This document shows positions 15,748-26,259 of a DNA stretch of 32,570 bases, piece by piece; the first letter of the stretch is position 1; the number at the start of each line of letters is the position of its first letter. The notes beneath the pieces were generated by a model that did not search any database, had not been told where the DNA came from, and saw only the letters and a list, made by a program, of their open reading frames with translations. Origin of the DNA: DASVAL01 sp035649575 (lineage in GTDB: Bacteria; Planctomycetota; UBA1135; UBA2386). A program made the position numbers and the translations under genes. Where the stretch lies: NCBI GenBank assembly GCA_035649575.1, contig DASRJH010000336.1, positions 1 through 32,570 on the forward strand, read 5' to 3'.

Positions 15748-18700
15748 ATGCGACACTTCGACGCGAAAACAGAGACTGGTGGATTCACGTTCGCCGAACT
15801 GGCGTGCGCCATGCTGGTCCTCGTCATCGGCGTGGTGCTGTTGCTCAATCACCTGTCGATCAACTACATGTCGACGGCGACCGAACGCGACCGCGTGTTC
15901 GCCTACAGCAAGGCGCAAGCGATCCTGTCCGAGGTCCAGAGCTTCGCCGATCGCGGTACTCTCGACGTTCCGATCGACCTCGATGCGCTCGACGACGGCA
16001 TCATCAACAAGTCGGAACTGACGATCCAGACCGACTCGCAGGGAAACCTGGTCCTGCCCGATCATGTCGTCTCGGGCAACTACCGTCGCGATGGCGATTG
16101 GATCTGGTCGCGGCGAATCACGGTGCGCCCGTTCGCGGGTGTCCAGAACCGCAACGTGCGCTACGTCACGGTGAGGATCTTCCGCAGGGACAAGAACGGC
16201 GTCGAGCGCTCGATGGCCGACCTGTCTGCCGTCATCAACTCCGCGGGCGGCGCGTTCCCGACCACGCAGGTGTTCGACGTGTATCTGCTGGCAGTCGAGA
16301 ACATCCCCGGCTGGTGGGTCTTCATGGACTCGATCAAGCCGTTCGTCGAGTCGATGATCAGCGACCTCGAGAATCGCAATCCGGGTCTGCAGTTCCGCAC
16401 GCACTGGATCACGAAGGCGTCCTTCGGGCGCAACCAGGGCTATCGCCCGTACACGAACGAGGACACGGACAGCCTCGCGCCGATCCCGAGCGTCTATCAC
16501 TATCCGGGTCACATGCCGGTCGGCAGCGCGTCGATCTACTACTACGTGCCCGAGAACATTCGCGCGCGCCTCAGCGTCGACGGGGTCGAGAGGAACGGCT
16601 ACGACGCCGCGTCGAATCCGCTTCCGTATGCGCTCGCGGACTTCTTCAACCACGGCATGCGCTATCCGGACGAACTCGCGCTCTGGCAGGCTCGCGTCGC
16701 GGCAGTCGAGCTGCGCGAAGCGGAGATGGCCGCGGACCGGGCGGCCGGCCTCCCGCCGCGGCCTGGGCTCACGGACATGTCCAAGGAGCCGACGCTGCGG
16801 CTCCTGCTCGAGGACATGTGCACCGCACCCCAGAAGCACAAGAACTCGCTCGTCGTCAACCTGCACGGCGAGTTGCTGCCGATGCCGGCGCTGCGCAACT
16901 ACAGCGATGCGGCGCGCGATCCGGAGACGGTTGCGCACCAGGGCCTGCGCGTCGTCACGCACCCTGAGAAGCTTCGCACGACGCGCGCCAGCCCGGTCAC
17001 CGAGGCGCTGAACCTCCGCATGTACGCGTGGCACACGGGCAACACCCCGGGCGTGATGCCGGCGCCGATGGCCGTCGAGGTGGTCGGCATGAACCTGACC
17101 GACCCCGGCAACCCGAGCAAGCTCCGGAACGCAACCTGTACGCTGACGAACGTGCCGGGAGGCGTCACGATCGTGGGAGGCTCGGCGAACTACAGCACGA
17201 CGTGGATGCCTGCCAAACACGTCAATGACGCGCACCAGTCGAACGAGATGTACTACCAAGCGGCGTTTGTCACGCCGGCGGTCGGGGAGCCGTTCACGCG
17301 CATCCTGCTCTACAACACACCTGTGACAGCACCTGCAATCACGCAGTCAGGGCAGGTCTACGGTCTGGCCAGCAGCACCGCGGCCTTGAAGGAGCAGTCC
17401 CACCTCTACCAGATGCCGTACGTTCCGAACCCCGTCGGCGTCTCACCCCTGACAGGTCTCCCCGACTTCAACATCAGAGACCTCACGAAGCCCAATACCG
17501 GTCCGAAGAACACCGCACGCTGGGTCCTGAGCATCAACCCGAGTGTGTTCACGACGAACGGGTCGTTCGTGCAAGCCCCCGCCGGCGATGTCATGCTCCA
17601 GATCCGGACGCGCATCTGGAGCACCACGGAGACCATTGGCAGCAGCCTGTACAACAGCGGCACCATGTGGCCGACACCCGTGCAACCCGAGAACCTGTCC
17701 ACGACCTACGCGTGGTGGGCCGACAGCAAGGACGACGTGCCCTTCACGGAACGAGCGCAGTTCAACGGCGATCCGCGGCACGTGCCCTACAAGGACTGCT
17801 TCAACGGCGCCGTCGACTACCGGAACGGCTACAACTGGTACCACGACAGCCTGAACAACAACAGCGAGCCGTCGATCCAGGACTACCCGTGCATCGCCGC
17901 TTCGGTCGCGACGTCGCCGCTGCGCAATCGGTGGCAGGCCTCGGGCGGGTCGCAGCTCGGGATGTCGTGTGACGTGCCGCGCTACATGGAGTTGCTGCGC
18001 ACAGCGCTCGTGCGCAGTGCCTGCGTCTACACGACGCTCACGGGCTATTCGTACTTCTACCTCGGCATCGGCCAGGACATCGGCTACGACTCGGCGAACG
18101 GCTACCCGAACTCGATCCCGAGCAACATGACGCCGCACGGGTCCCCGGGCACCAACGGCTACATCAACACGATCCTCGGCCCGCGCCGTTTCGCGCGAGC
18201 TGCGGGCTCCAACTACTGGTGGGGCATGCCGTGGCTCGGCGAGCTGTGCCCCGACAACCAGTACGCCACGATGTGGAGGACGAACGGCAACCTGACTGCG
18301 GGAACCTCCGCCGGGCAGTACTACCAGGGCACCGTCAACAGCGTCTACACCGGCAGCACCGGCACCGCGGGCCGCCAGGCCTACGGCACGGCGATGCTCG
18401 ACTACTTCCAGCGCACCTACCACAACGGGTGCACGAGCTTCTTCAACATCGGGACCGCGTCGTCGACGTTCCACCACACCAGCAGCAACGCCAACGGCAC
18501 GTTGACACCGATCGGGCTCGAGCTGGCCAACAACTACAACATGGCGATGCCGACGTCCGCGCTGATCAGCCGGCCGTTCGGACTCAACTGGAACGGCACC
18601 ACCACCGGCGGTACCGGTGACGAGTTCTCGCACCCGCTGTACCTCAACAACCGTCACTCGGCGACGCTCTACCGAACCTACTACACGCACCCCGCGGGCA

Positions 18701-19290
18701 CCGGCTCGGGTCTCGTCAAGCTCGTCGATCCGACCAACACGAGCGCTGCCTACATCGTCGTCAACGGCATCGACAACACGGTGGCTTCGGGCACGACCTT
18801 CATCGCCAAGTTCGCGGTGCTGTCGCTCGTGCACTCCTTCTTCGAGGCCGGCAGTACGACCAACTCGCTGCGGATCCCACAGCTGGCGCGGCTCGAGATC
18901 GAATCGCCGACCGAAATCACGGAGCTCATCAGCCCGTCCACGATCGTGATCCAGTACGGGGTCGATTGGAAGCGATGGGACGGATTGCCATACACGGCGA
19001 CGGGCACCTTCACGGAGGACGAGCTGCAGCTCGAATACGTCCTGATGTGTTCGAAGGACGGCGGCCGGACATGGCGCCACATCCAGGACGATTCGGAGGC
19101 GACGCCGGGAACCCGGCCGGCCCCTGCCTACCTCGTGCCCGACTCCGGTGTCGGATCGGAGACGTTCGACTGGCCCGTGCCCGCGTTGAACTTCCCCGAG
19201 GGCAGCTACCTGCTGCGCATCGACTGCTTCCGCCGCGGCGCAGCGGTCCACTACTCGTACCACCAGACCAGGATCTACATCCAGCGCTGA
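15748..19290 (+). CDS. giant prepilin-like protein with C-terminal beta-sandwich
   Basis: This encodes 1180 residues, far longer than ordinary pilins (about 120-250). The N terminus is a class III prepilin signal: a short basic leader, Gly12 as the cleavage residue, Phe13 at +1, Glu17 at +5, then a hydrophobic helix (about 13-38). A prepilin peptidase would cut at Gly12 and the protein would enter a type IV pilus or type II secretion pseudopilus. The ectodomain is rich in Asn, Thr, Tyr, Gly and Trp, includes FNGDPRHVPYKDC in the middle third, and ends with an Ig-like unit bearing an Asp-box SKDGGRTW (from Ser1102) and FPEGSYLLRIDCFR. Some verrucomicrobial Verru_Chthon cassette proteins are similarly large, but I cannot show homology. 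Eight nt (with GAGG) separate it from the next prepilin. Confidence 0.88.
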   Translation: MRHFDAKTETGGFTFAELACAMLVLVIGVVLLLNHLSINYMSTATERDRVFAYSKAQAILSEVQSFADRGTLDVPIDLDALDDGIINKSELTIQTDSQGNLVLPDHVVSGNYRRDGDWIWSRRITVRPFAGVQNRNVRYVTVRIFRRDKNGVERSMADLSAVINSAGGAFPTTQVFDVYLLAVENIPGWWVFMDSIKPFVESMISDLENRNPGLQFRTHWITKASFGRNQGYRPYTNEDTDSLAPIPSVYHYPGHMPVGSASIYYYVPENIRARLSVDGVERNGYDAASNPLPYALADFFNHGMRYPDELALWQARVAAVELREAEMAADRAAGLPPRPGLTDMSKEPTLRLLLEDMCTAPQKHKNSLVVNLHGELLPMPALRNYSDAARDPETVAHQGLRVVTHPEKLRTTRASPVTEALNLRMYAWHTGNTPGVMPAPMAVEVVGMNLTDPGNPSKLRNATCTLTNVPGGVTIVGGSANYSTTWMPAKHVNDAHQSNEMYYQAAFVTPAVGEPFTRILLYNTPVTAPAITQSGQVYGLASSTAALKEQSHLYQMPYVPNPVGVSPLTGLPDFNIRDLTKPNTGPKNTARWVLSINPSVFTTNGSFVQAPAGDVMLQIRTRIWSTTETIGSSLYNSGTMWPTPVQPENLSTTYAWWADSKDDVPFTERAQFNGDPRHVPYKDCFNGAVDYRNGYNWYHDSLNNNSEPSIQDYPCIAASVATSPLRNRWQASGGSQLGMSCDVPRYMELLRTALVRSACVYTTLTGYSYFYLGIGQDIGYDSANGYPNSIPSNMTPHGSPGTNGYINTILGPRRFARAAGSNYWWGMPWLGELCPDNQYATMWRTNGNLTAGTSAGQYYQGTVNSVYTGSTGTAGRQAYGTAMLDYFQRTYHNGCTSFFNIGTASSTFHHTSSNANGTLTPIGLELANNYNMAMPTSALISRPFGLNWNGTTTGGTGDEFSHPLYLNNRHSATLYRTYYTHPAGTGSGLVKLVDPTNTSAAYIVVNGIDNTVASGTTFIAKFAVLSLVHSFFEAGSTTNSLRIPQLARLEIESPTEITELISPSTIVIQYGVDWKRWDGLPYTATGTFTEDELQLEYVLMCSKDGGRTWRHIQDDSEATPGTRPAPAYLVPDSGVGSETFDWPVPALNFPEGSYLLRIDCFRRGAAVHYSYHQTRIYIQR

Positions 19291-19297
19291 GGACAGG

Positions 19298-20335
19298 ATG
19301 ATGCACCGCAACAAACGCCGCTCTGTAACCGCGGGCTTCACGCTGCTCGAGCTGATGATCGCCGCGGTCCTGCTCAGCATGATGGTCATGGCGGTGTCCT
19401 CGCTGTCGGTCAGCGGTATGGACGCGCAGGAGTTCGCCAAGCGCCTCAATCGGGCTACCGAGGTCAACCAGGACCTGATGGACCAGATGCGGCTCGAGCT
19501 GGTCACTTGCGTGCGCCTGTTCGGCAGCGACGTCGAAGGCGACAGCAACCTCGCGTTGCTCGATCTCGCCGGGGTCCCGCAGCCGCTGGCGGACGTGCGC
19601 ATGCCGAAGATCTCGCCGAACGAGAAGATCAGGCAGGACACGCTGATGGCCGAGATCACCGGCAATTCGCTGTTCTTCACGCGGTTGGCCTGGAGCGATC
19701 GCTTCGCGTGCACGAGCGGCCGCGACTACCTCGTCGACGTCTACAGGTGGCTCTACTACTACCCGACTCCGGAAGGGGCTGGCCCGACGCCGGGCAGCAA
19801 CATCGGCCTGAACTTCGTGCGTGTCGCCAGTGAGCCGCTGGTCGATGCCATCGGCATCGATCGCATCACGAACGCGACCGACCGGGTCGAGGTGTTGCAG
19901 CACCTCTTCAACGCCACGCCAGATGCAAGCGGCAAGAGGCACTCGCCTTGCCAGGTGGTCTGGAAGCGCGGGGAACTTGCCTCGGTCGTGGGCACTCTGC
20001 GACAGATCGAATCCGCGGGCACGCTCAGCGACTTGCCGACGGCGGGACGACCCAGCCCCTGGAACATCCTGCGATCGGACACTGTCGTGAAAGGCTTGCT
20101 GACCTACCGCCACCACTCGCTCGCCACGAACTACGCGCGGGCGAGCTTCGGCGTGGGGTCCTACAGCGTCCCCATGAACACGGGCAGCGGGTTCCCGCAT
20201 GGGTTCGAGGTCCAGATCGTCGGACCCTCCTCGGCGCGCCAGGCCATGATCCACCTCGTGCTCTGCAGCACGGTCAGGCGCCTTCAGCCGGCCTGGAGCG
20301 ACATGCAGATGATCGTCGACGTTCGCGAATACTGA
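19298..20335 (+). CDS. prepilin-like protein, GspJ/PilW type
   Basis: A 345-residue protein with a textbook prepilin N terminus: basic leader, Gly13 as cleavage residue, Phe14 at +1, Glu18 at +5 (GFTLLELMIA), and a hydrophobic helix to about residue 36. The long helix continues into SVSGMDAQEFAKRLNRATEV, as in minor pseudopilins, followed by a globular domain of about 270 residues. Such proteins prime or cap the pseudopilus. The start is ATG 19298, immediately followed by a second ATG; GAGG at 19289-19292 lies 5 nt upstream. With only 7 nt between the genes, it is almost certainly in the same operon as the giant prepilin, and the two may form a tip complex. No assembly ATPase, secretin or peptidase gene lies in the window. 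Confidence 0.88.
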   Translation: MMHRNKRRSVTAGFTLLELMIAAVLLSMMVMAVSSLSVSGMDAQEFAKRLNRATEVNQDLMDQMRLELVTCVRLFGSDVEGDSNLALLDLAGVPQPLADVRMPKISPNEKIRQDTLMAEITGNSLFFTRLAWSDRFACTSGRDYLVDVYRWLYYYPTPEGAGPTPGSNIGLNFVRVASEPLVDAIGIDRITNATDRVEVLQHLFNATPDASGKRHSPCQVVWKRGELASVVGTLRQIESAGTLSDLPTAGRPSPWNILRSDTVVKGLLTYRHHSLATNYARASFGVGSYSVPMNTGSGFPHGFEVQIVGPSSARQAMIHLVLCSTVRRLQPAWSDMQMIVDVREY

Positions 20336-20437
20336 GCCTGTGCCCGCATGCATTGCCGACATGGCCATTGATCGCGCAGGGGCGGCGGCTACGCTTCTTC
20401 GCCCTTCGGCAGCCCAATAGACCCGCAGCACATCCCC

Positions 20438-20662
20438 ATGGAACAGAGCCTCCCCCAGGAGCTCGTCAAGCAGGTAGGCGGATCGTTCCGCCTGACGGCA
20501 TTGTTGCAGAAGCGCGTCCGTGAGCTGGTCCGCGGCCAGAAGCCGCTGTTCGAGACGCGCGAACGCAACTACATCAAGATCGCCAGCGAGGAGCTCAGGC
20601 GGGGCCTCATCGAACTGGTCGCCGACGAGGAGCAGACCGGCCCGACGCGCCTCGAAGTCTGA
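20438..20662 (+). CDS. rpoZ: DNA-directed RNA polymerase subunit omega
   Basis: A 74-residue protein that matches the omega subunit in length and pattern. It has a first helix ending in VKQVGGSFRLTALLQKRVREL, a G-K-P-L turn (GQKPLF), and a second conserved stretch NYIKIASEELRRGLIEL that corresponds to the TTVIALREIEEGLI segment of the Escherichia coli subunit. Omega binds the beta-prime subunit and helps assemble and stabilise RNA polymerase in the cytoplasm. ATG 20438 gives the normal start; no strong ribosome binding site is seen. The gene is 102 nt downstream of the prepilin pair and has possible promoter-like elements TTGATC and TACGCT at 20368-20395, which are weak. It converges on the DUF255 gene with a gap of 6 nt. 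Confidence 0.82.
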   Translation: MEQSLPQELVKQVGGSFRLTALLQKRVRELVRGQKPLFETRERNYIKIASEELRRGLIELVADEEQTGPTRLEV

Positions 20663-20668
20663 CCGCGC

Positions 20669-22417
20669 TCACTCGGGCGGCTGCCGCCGCTTGGCCTCGA
20701 TGGTTTCGATCGCCTCGAGCAATTCGTCGGGGTTGCGTGCGACGGCATGCGTCGTCCGGCCCACGGTCACGTAGACGACGGGCCGCTCCTCGACCTTGAG
20801 GCCGCTGCGACCGAGCAACACCGGATCGTGGCGCGGGTCGAGCATCTGCACGATGCGCGAAGGCACGTAGGTCGACAGCGCCGTGCGCCGCAGCTCGACC
20901 GACTCGGCCGCATCGCGGTCGCCGACGATCGTGAGGAACAGCGGTTCGTAGAAGATGAGATCGACCGCGCGCCCGTAGCCGGCGACGTAGTAGCCGTACT
21001 CCTTGTAGTCGTCCACGAACGACTCGAGTGCCAGCACGGCCTCGTTGTAGAACTCCTTGCGCCGCGACAGGTAGGAGAGCCGCACGAGCGACTCCGACAT
21101 CGTCGCGTTGTCGAGGATCGAGCGATTGCGCCGCCGCATCGAGCCCTGGCTGCCAGGGTTGTACAGGATGTCGTAGAAGCCTCCGCTCGGCGCTTTGTGG
21201 CGGGCAATCGTGCGCTCGGCGATCACCTCCGCCGGCAACAGCAGATCGGCGTCGCCCGTGTTCTGCGAGGCATCGATGAGGGCGCGCACGAGGTGCGCCT
21301 GGTCGCTCAACATGCCGGGCAGGTGGTAGGTGCCGTCCCAATAGTGATACACGTCCTGCCCGTCGTAGAGGTTCTCGAGCAGGAAGCGCAGCGTATCCAT
21401 CGCCTTCTCGCGCCATGCCGGTTGCGAGAGGACCGCCGCCGCCTTGAGCAAGGCGGAGACGGCGAGCGCGTTCGCATTGCAGTAGACCGTGCGGTCGAGG
21501 GCAGGCGGTTCGCGATGGCGCCGCTCCGCCTTGTCGCAGACGAAGTAATCGGCGTCACCGTCCTGGCTGCCCGCGAAAGCGCCCGTGTGCTCGTCGCGCA
21601 TCGTGTTGAGCATCCAGCCCACGATGCCTTCCGCTGCGCGCCGGTAGGCATCGACGCCGAAGACCTGGTAGGCCTCGAGGTAGGCGCGCAGCACGAGCGC
21701 ATTCTGATCCAGCAGCTTCTCGTGGTTGGGCGTGTGCCAGTCCGGAGTGCGCGAGAAGCGGAAGAAGCCGCCCTCGACGATGTCGTGCAGCGGGCTCTCC
21801 ATCATGCGACTGAGCGTCAGCGTGACGACTTCGCGCATGCGATCGTCGTTGCGCTTGCTGACCTGGACGAGCGCGAAGTCGAGGGCCTCCGGGTGGGGGA
21901 ACTTGATGCCCTCGCCGAAGCCGCCGTAGCGGTGGTCGAACTTCTCGTAGATGGCGTCGGTGATGTCGTCGACCATCTCACGCCGCAGGCGGTCGCGTGG
22001 CGACGCCTTCCGGTCTTCGCGGTGCGCCCACAGCTCGCGCAGCCCTTTGCGGATGTCCTGCTTCTCGTTCTGCCAGATCGTGCGCACGCGGTCGAGCTTG
22101 CTGCGCAGCGCCTCCGTCGTGAGGAAGTTCTCGTGCGCGATCAGTTCGCCGTCAGGCGTGAGCCAGGCGATCGTCGGCCAGGCACCGGTTCCATAGCGCT
22201 GGTTGACGTCGGGTCGGCGCTCGGCGTCGACGAGCACGGGAACGAAACTCTCGTGGATCGCCGCAACCACGTGTGAGTCGGCGAAGCTCGTGGCGAGCAG
22301 TTCGCGGCAGTGTTGGCACCAGGGGGCCGTGATGACCATGAGCATGGGCCGATCGGCAGCGATGGCGGCCTTCAAGGTCGCCGGTTCGAAGTGCTGCCAT
22401 CGGATGCTGTCGGTCAT
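20669..22417 (-). CDS. thioredoxin-fold DUF255/YyaL-like protein
   Basis: A 582-residue two-domain protein. The N-terminal domain (about 1-125) is a thioredoxin fold with a redox-type pair Cys34-Cys37 in APWCQHC and the cis-proline region GTGAWPTIAWLTPDG. The rest (about 170-550) is an all-helical barrel of the kind seen in sugar epimerases, with GGFGEGIKFPHPEALDFAL, a repeated helix-pair pattern and AHLVRALIDA. This architecture is the YyaL/SSP411 family, whose biochemical role is poorly known. It lacks a signal peptide and is likely cytosolic. It is about 100 residues shorter than typical YyaL proteins. The start at ATG 22417 follows AGGT. It lies 117 nt downstream of rsfS on the same strand and ends 6 nt from rpoZ. 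Confidence 0.88.
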   Translation of the reverse strand: MTDSIRWQHFEPATLKAAIAADRPMLMVITAPWCQHCRELLATSFADSHVVAAIHESFVPVLVDAERRPDVNQRYGTGAWPTIAWLTPDGELIAHENFLTTEALRSKLDRVRTIWQNEKQDIRKGLRELWAHREDRKASPRDRLRREMVDDITDAIYEKFDHRYGGFGEGIKFPHPEALDFALVQVSKRNDDRMREVVTLTLSRMMESPLHDIVEGGFFRFSRTPDWHTPNHEKLLDQNALVLRAYLEAYQVFGVDAYRRAAEGIVGWMLNTMRDEHTGAFAGSQDGDADYFVCDKAERRHREPPALDRTVYCNANALAVSALLKAAAVLSQPAWREKAMDTLRFLLENLYDGQDVYHYWDGTYHLPGMLSDQAHLVRALIDASQNTGDADLLLPAEVIAERTIARHKAPSGGFYDILYNPGSQGSMRRRNRSILDNATMSESLVRLSYLSRRKEFYNEAVLALESFVDDYKEYGYYVAGYGRAVDLIFYEPLFLTIVGDRDAAESVELRRTALSTYVPSRIVQMLDPRHDPVLLGRSGLKVEERPVVYVTVGRTTHAVARNPDELLEAIETIEAKRRQPPE

Positions 22418-22449
22418 GCGATACCTGTGGTCGCCCGGGGGTATTACCT

Positions 22450-22528
22450 GTCGCTTGCTATCGTCGTTGGACCTGCCCGTTGAACAGCCATAGCCTGGGA
22501 AGCGTACAGCGCAAGGTGGGCAAGCGAC
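22450..22528. repeat. 9-bp inverted repeat pair in an intergenic spacer
   Basis: GTCGCTTGC (22450-22458) and GCAAGCGAC (22520-22528) are exact complements 61 nt apart. The pair sits between rsfS and the DUF255 gene and could fold the leader or frame a regulator site; neither is shown. Confidence 0.35.
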
Positions 22529-22534
22529 CGCCGG

Positions 22535-23095
22535 CTAGCCGTTCCGATTCCGGTCTTCGGGGCCGCCGGGCACGGCATCCCTGACGGAAGAGTCCTTGCT
22601 CCCGTGGGGCAGGAAGGCGCCGAATCCGTCAAACGTCGGCTGTCGGATCTCCGTGCGCGACACGGGCTTTGGCTCCGCCTTCGCGAAGTGCACGCGCGGC
22701 ACGTCCACCCAGAGCGTTTCGAGCCCGTAGTATTCACGCGCTTCGGGCAAGAACAGGTGCACGATGATGTCGTCGAAGTCGAGCAACACCCAGTTCGAGG
22801 CCTCGGTCTCCATGCCTCCCGTGTTTCGCCGACGGCGACCGCGCACCGCCTTGTTCTCTAGGTCCAGTTCCCTCGCGAGGGCCTGGCCCTGGCGAGTGCT
22901 CTGCACGGTCGCGATCACGAAGTAGTCGGCGATGACGAACGGCCCCGATACGTCGAGGATGACGATGTCGGTGGCCTTCTTCTCGTCCAGCCGCTGCGCG
23001 ATCGAGCGCGCCATCTGGAGGGTGGCCGGGTCGGGGGCCCTGTTCGGCCCAGGTTTCGGGATTCGGGAGAAACGCTCGGATGTTGGGATGCTCAA
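22535..23095 (-). CDS. rsfS: ribosome silencing factor RsfS
   Basis: A 186-residue member of the RsfS/Iojap family. These proteins bind ribosomal protein L14 (uL14) on the 50S subunit and block subunit joining when nutrients are scarce. The core runs from about residue 27 to 130: KKATDIVILDVSG, IADYFVIATVQSTRQGQALA, and the hallmark SNWVLLDFDDIIVHLF followed by EAREYYGLETLW. About 55 extra residues follow the core and are not recognised. The longest reading begins at a TTG (23095) without a convincing ribosome binding site; ATG 23014, just before the conserved helix, is a plausible alternative start. Same strand as hppA upstream (157 nt) and DUF255 downstream (117 nt). In many bacteria rsfS lies next to nadD; that is not so here. 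Confidence 0.9.
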   Translation of the reverse strand: MSIPTSERFSRIPKPGPNRAPDPATLQMARSIAQRLDEKKATDIVILDVSGPFVIADYFVIATVQSTRQGQALARELDLENKAVRGRRRRNTGGMETEASNWVLLDFDDIIVHLFLPEAREYYGLETLWVDVPRVHFAKAEPKPVSRTEIRQPTFDGFGAFLPHGSKDSSVRDAVPGGPEDRNRNG

Positions 23096-23183
23096 ATCTC
23101 GGTGCTCAGGGCATGGTGACTGACGCGCGACGCTGGAAGGATAGCGAACGCCGCGATGGTCGTAACCCCCCCGTAGGTGTTCG

Positions 23184-23195
23184 CATCTCGAGATG
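23184..23195. promoter_or_regulatory. 12-bp palindrome between hppA and rsfS
   Basis: CATCTCGAGATG is a perfect palindrome, 88 nt upstream of the TTG start of rsfS and 57 nt after the hppA stop. It may be an operator or a small hairpin. There is no T-run to support a terminator. Confidence 0.3.
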
Positions 23196-23252
23196 ATTCG
23201 GGGGCGCCGAAACGTCGCCGCCGCTGCCTAGCTGATCGACAATGTGCGGCGG

Positions 23253-25328
<2,076 letters not shown>

Positions 25329-25440
25329 GGAGCGATGAGTGGCCCCGTGGCGAGGGCGGGCTCGAGAAGGGGGCGGACGTTAGCGGGCCCCGGCACCCAG
25401 AGGCAAGCGCAACTGCTCGCCCTCCCTTTTCCACAATCGG

Positions 25441-26250
25441 CTAGCCAGGTCGCGTGTAGGAGTCCGATGGCGCCTGCGGCTTGGCTGGCAACGCTTCTCG
25501 TGGCTGTGCTGGCGGCTCGGCCAGCTGCGGTGACACCTCGGCGGCCGCCTGCGCGAGCGGGTTGTCGGCGGCTGGTGGTGCGGACTCGCCGAGCACGGGT
25601 CGCTTCGGCTCCACGAACGCTTCGGCGGGCTGCGGCCGGCGCCTGAATTGCTTGCGCCGGCGCCAGAACCAGAGCGAGGCCGCGACCAGCAGGCTGCCGC
25701 CCACGATGCCATACAGGATGCCGCGCTCGACCTTCTGCACGATCGCGATCAGGCCCTCGATGAAGCTCGCACTGTGGTAGCCGAGCAAGGACAGGAACGG
25801 CACCATCAGCACGATGCCGACCCCGTCCAGCATCACGAATCGCGTCCACGACATCTTCATCGTTCCCGCGGTGAAGAACGCGACGATGCGGAGTCCGGCC
25901 AGGAACCGCGCGATCAGGATCACGAGGTCGCCGCGGCGGCGGAACCAGCGATCGAAGCTCGCAAGGCGCTTCCTCGTGACGAGCCAGCGCAACCACCGCA
26001 GGCGCAGCAGGCGGACGCCGAAGACGCGGCCCAGGACGTAGGGGATCAGGTCGCCGGTCAGGATCGCGCCCGCACACCAGAGCATCATCCAATGCAGGGT
26101 CGCATGCTCGGGGAATTTCGCGCACACGTAGCCCGCCGCGAGCAGCACGATCTCTTCGGGCAACGGCAGCCCGATCCCGCACAGCAGGAACACCAACGCC
26201 GCCCCCAGGTAGGGGTACTCGGTGATGGTGCCTACGATCTGGTCGAACAT
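25441..26250 (-). CDS. DedA family membrane protein
   Basis: A 269-residue protein of the DedA/VTT (SNARE-associated) family. Recent work links several members to lipid transport across the membrane, including undecaprenyl phosphate and phospholipids. Family motifs are GIGLPLPEEIVLLAAGY near the N terminus, the FRRRGDLVILIARFLAGLR segment in the centre (FARFxPGxR-like, with Ala in place of the usual Pro), and FFTAGTMKM. There are about five hydrophobic segments. After residue 205 comes a basic and then Pro/Ala-rich tail of about 60 residues, which is likely cytosolic and disordered. ATG 26250 is 9 nt after the stop of the upstream unknown gene, so it is probably the last gene of the ABC run. 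Confidence 0.92.
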   Translation of the reverse strand: MFDQIVGTITEYPYLGAALVFLLCGIGLPLPEEIVLLAAGYVCAKFPEHATLHWMMLWCAGAILTGDLIPYVLGRVFGVRLLRLRWLRWLVTRKRLASFDRWFRRRGDLVILIARFLAGLRIVAFFTAGTMKMSWTRFVMLDGVGIVLMVPFLSLLGYHSASFIEGLIAIVQKVERGILYGIVGGSLLVAASLWFWRRRKQFRRRPQPAEAFVEPKRPVLGESAPPAADNPLAQAAAEVSPQLAEPPAQPREALPAKPQAPSDSYTRPG

Positions 26251-26259
26251 GCGGGTGGG

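Noticed and set aside
17443..19713. Minus-strand open frame of about 750 codons opposite the giant prepilin
   Set aside because: Arg/Val/Asp-rich translation lacking motifs. The plus-strand frame has a prepilin signal, ribosome binding site and an Asp-box, so the plus strand is coding.
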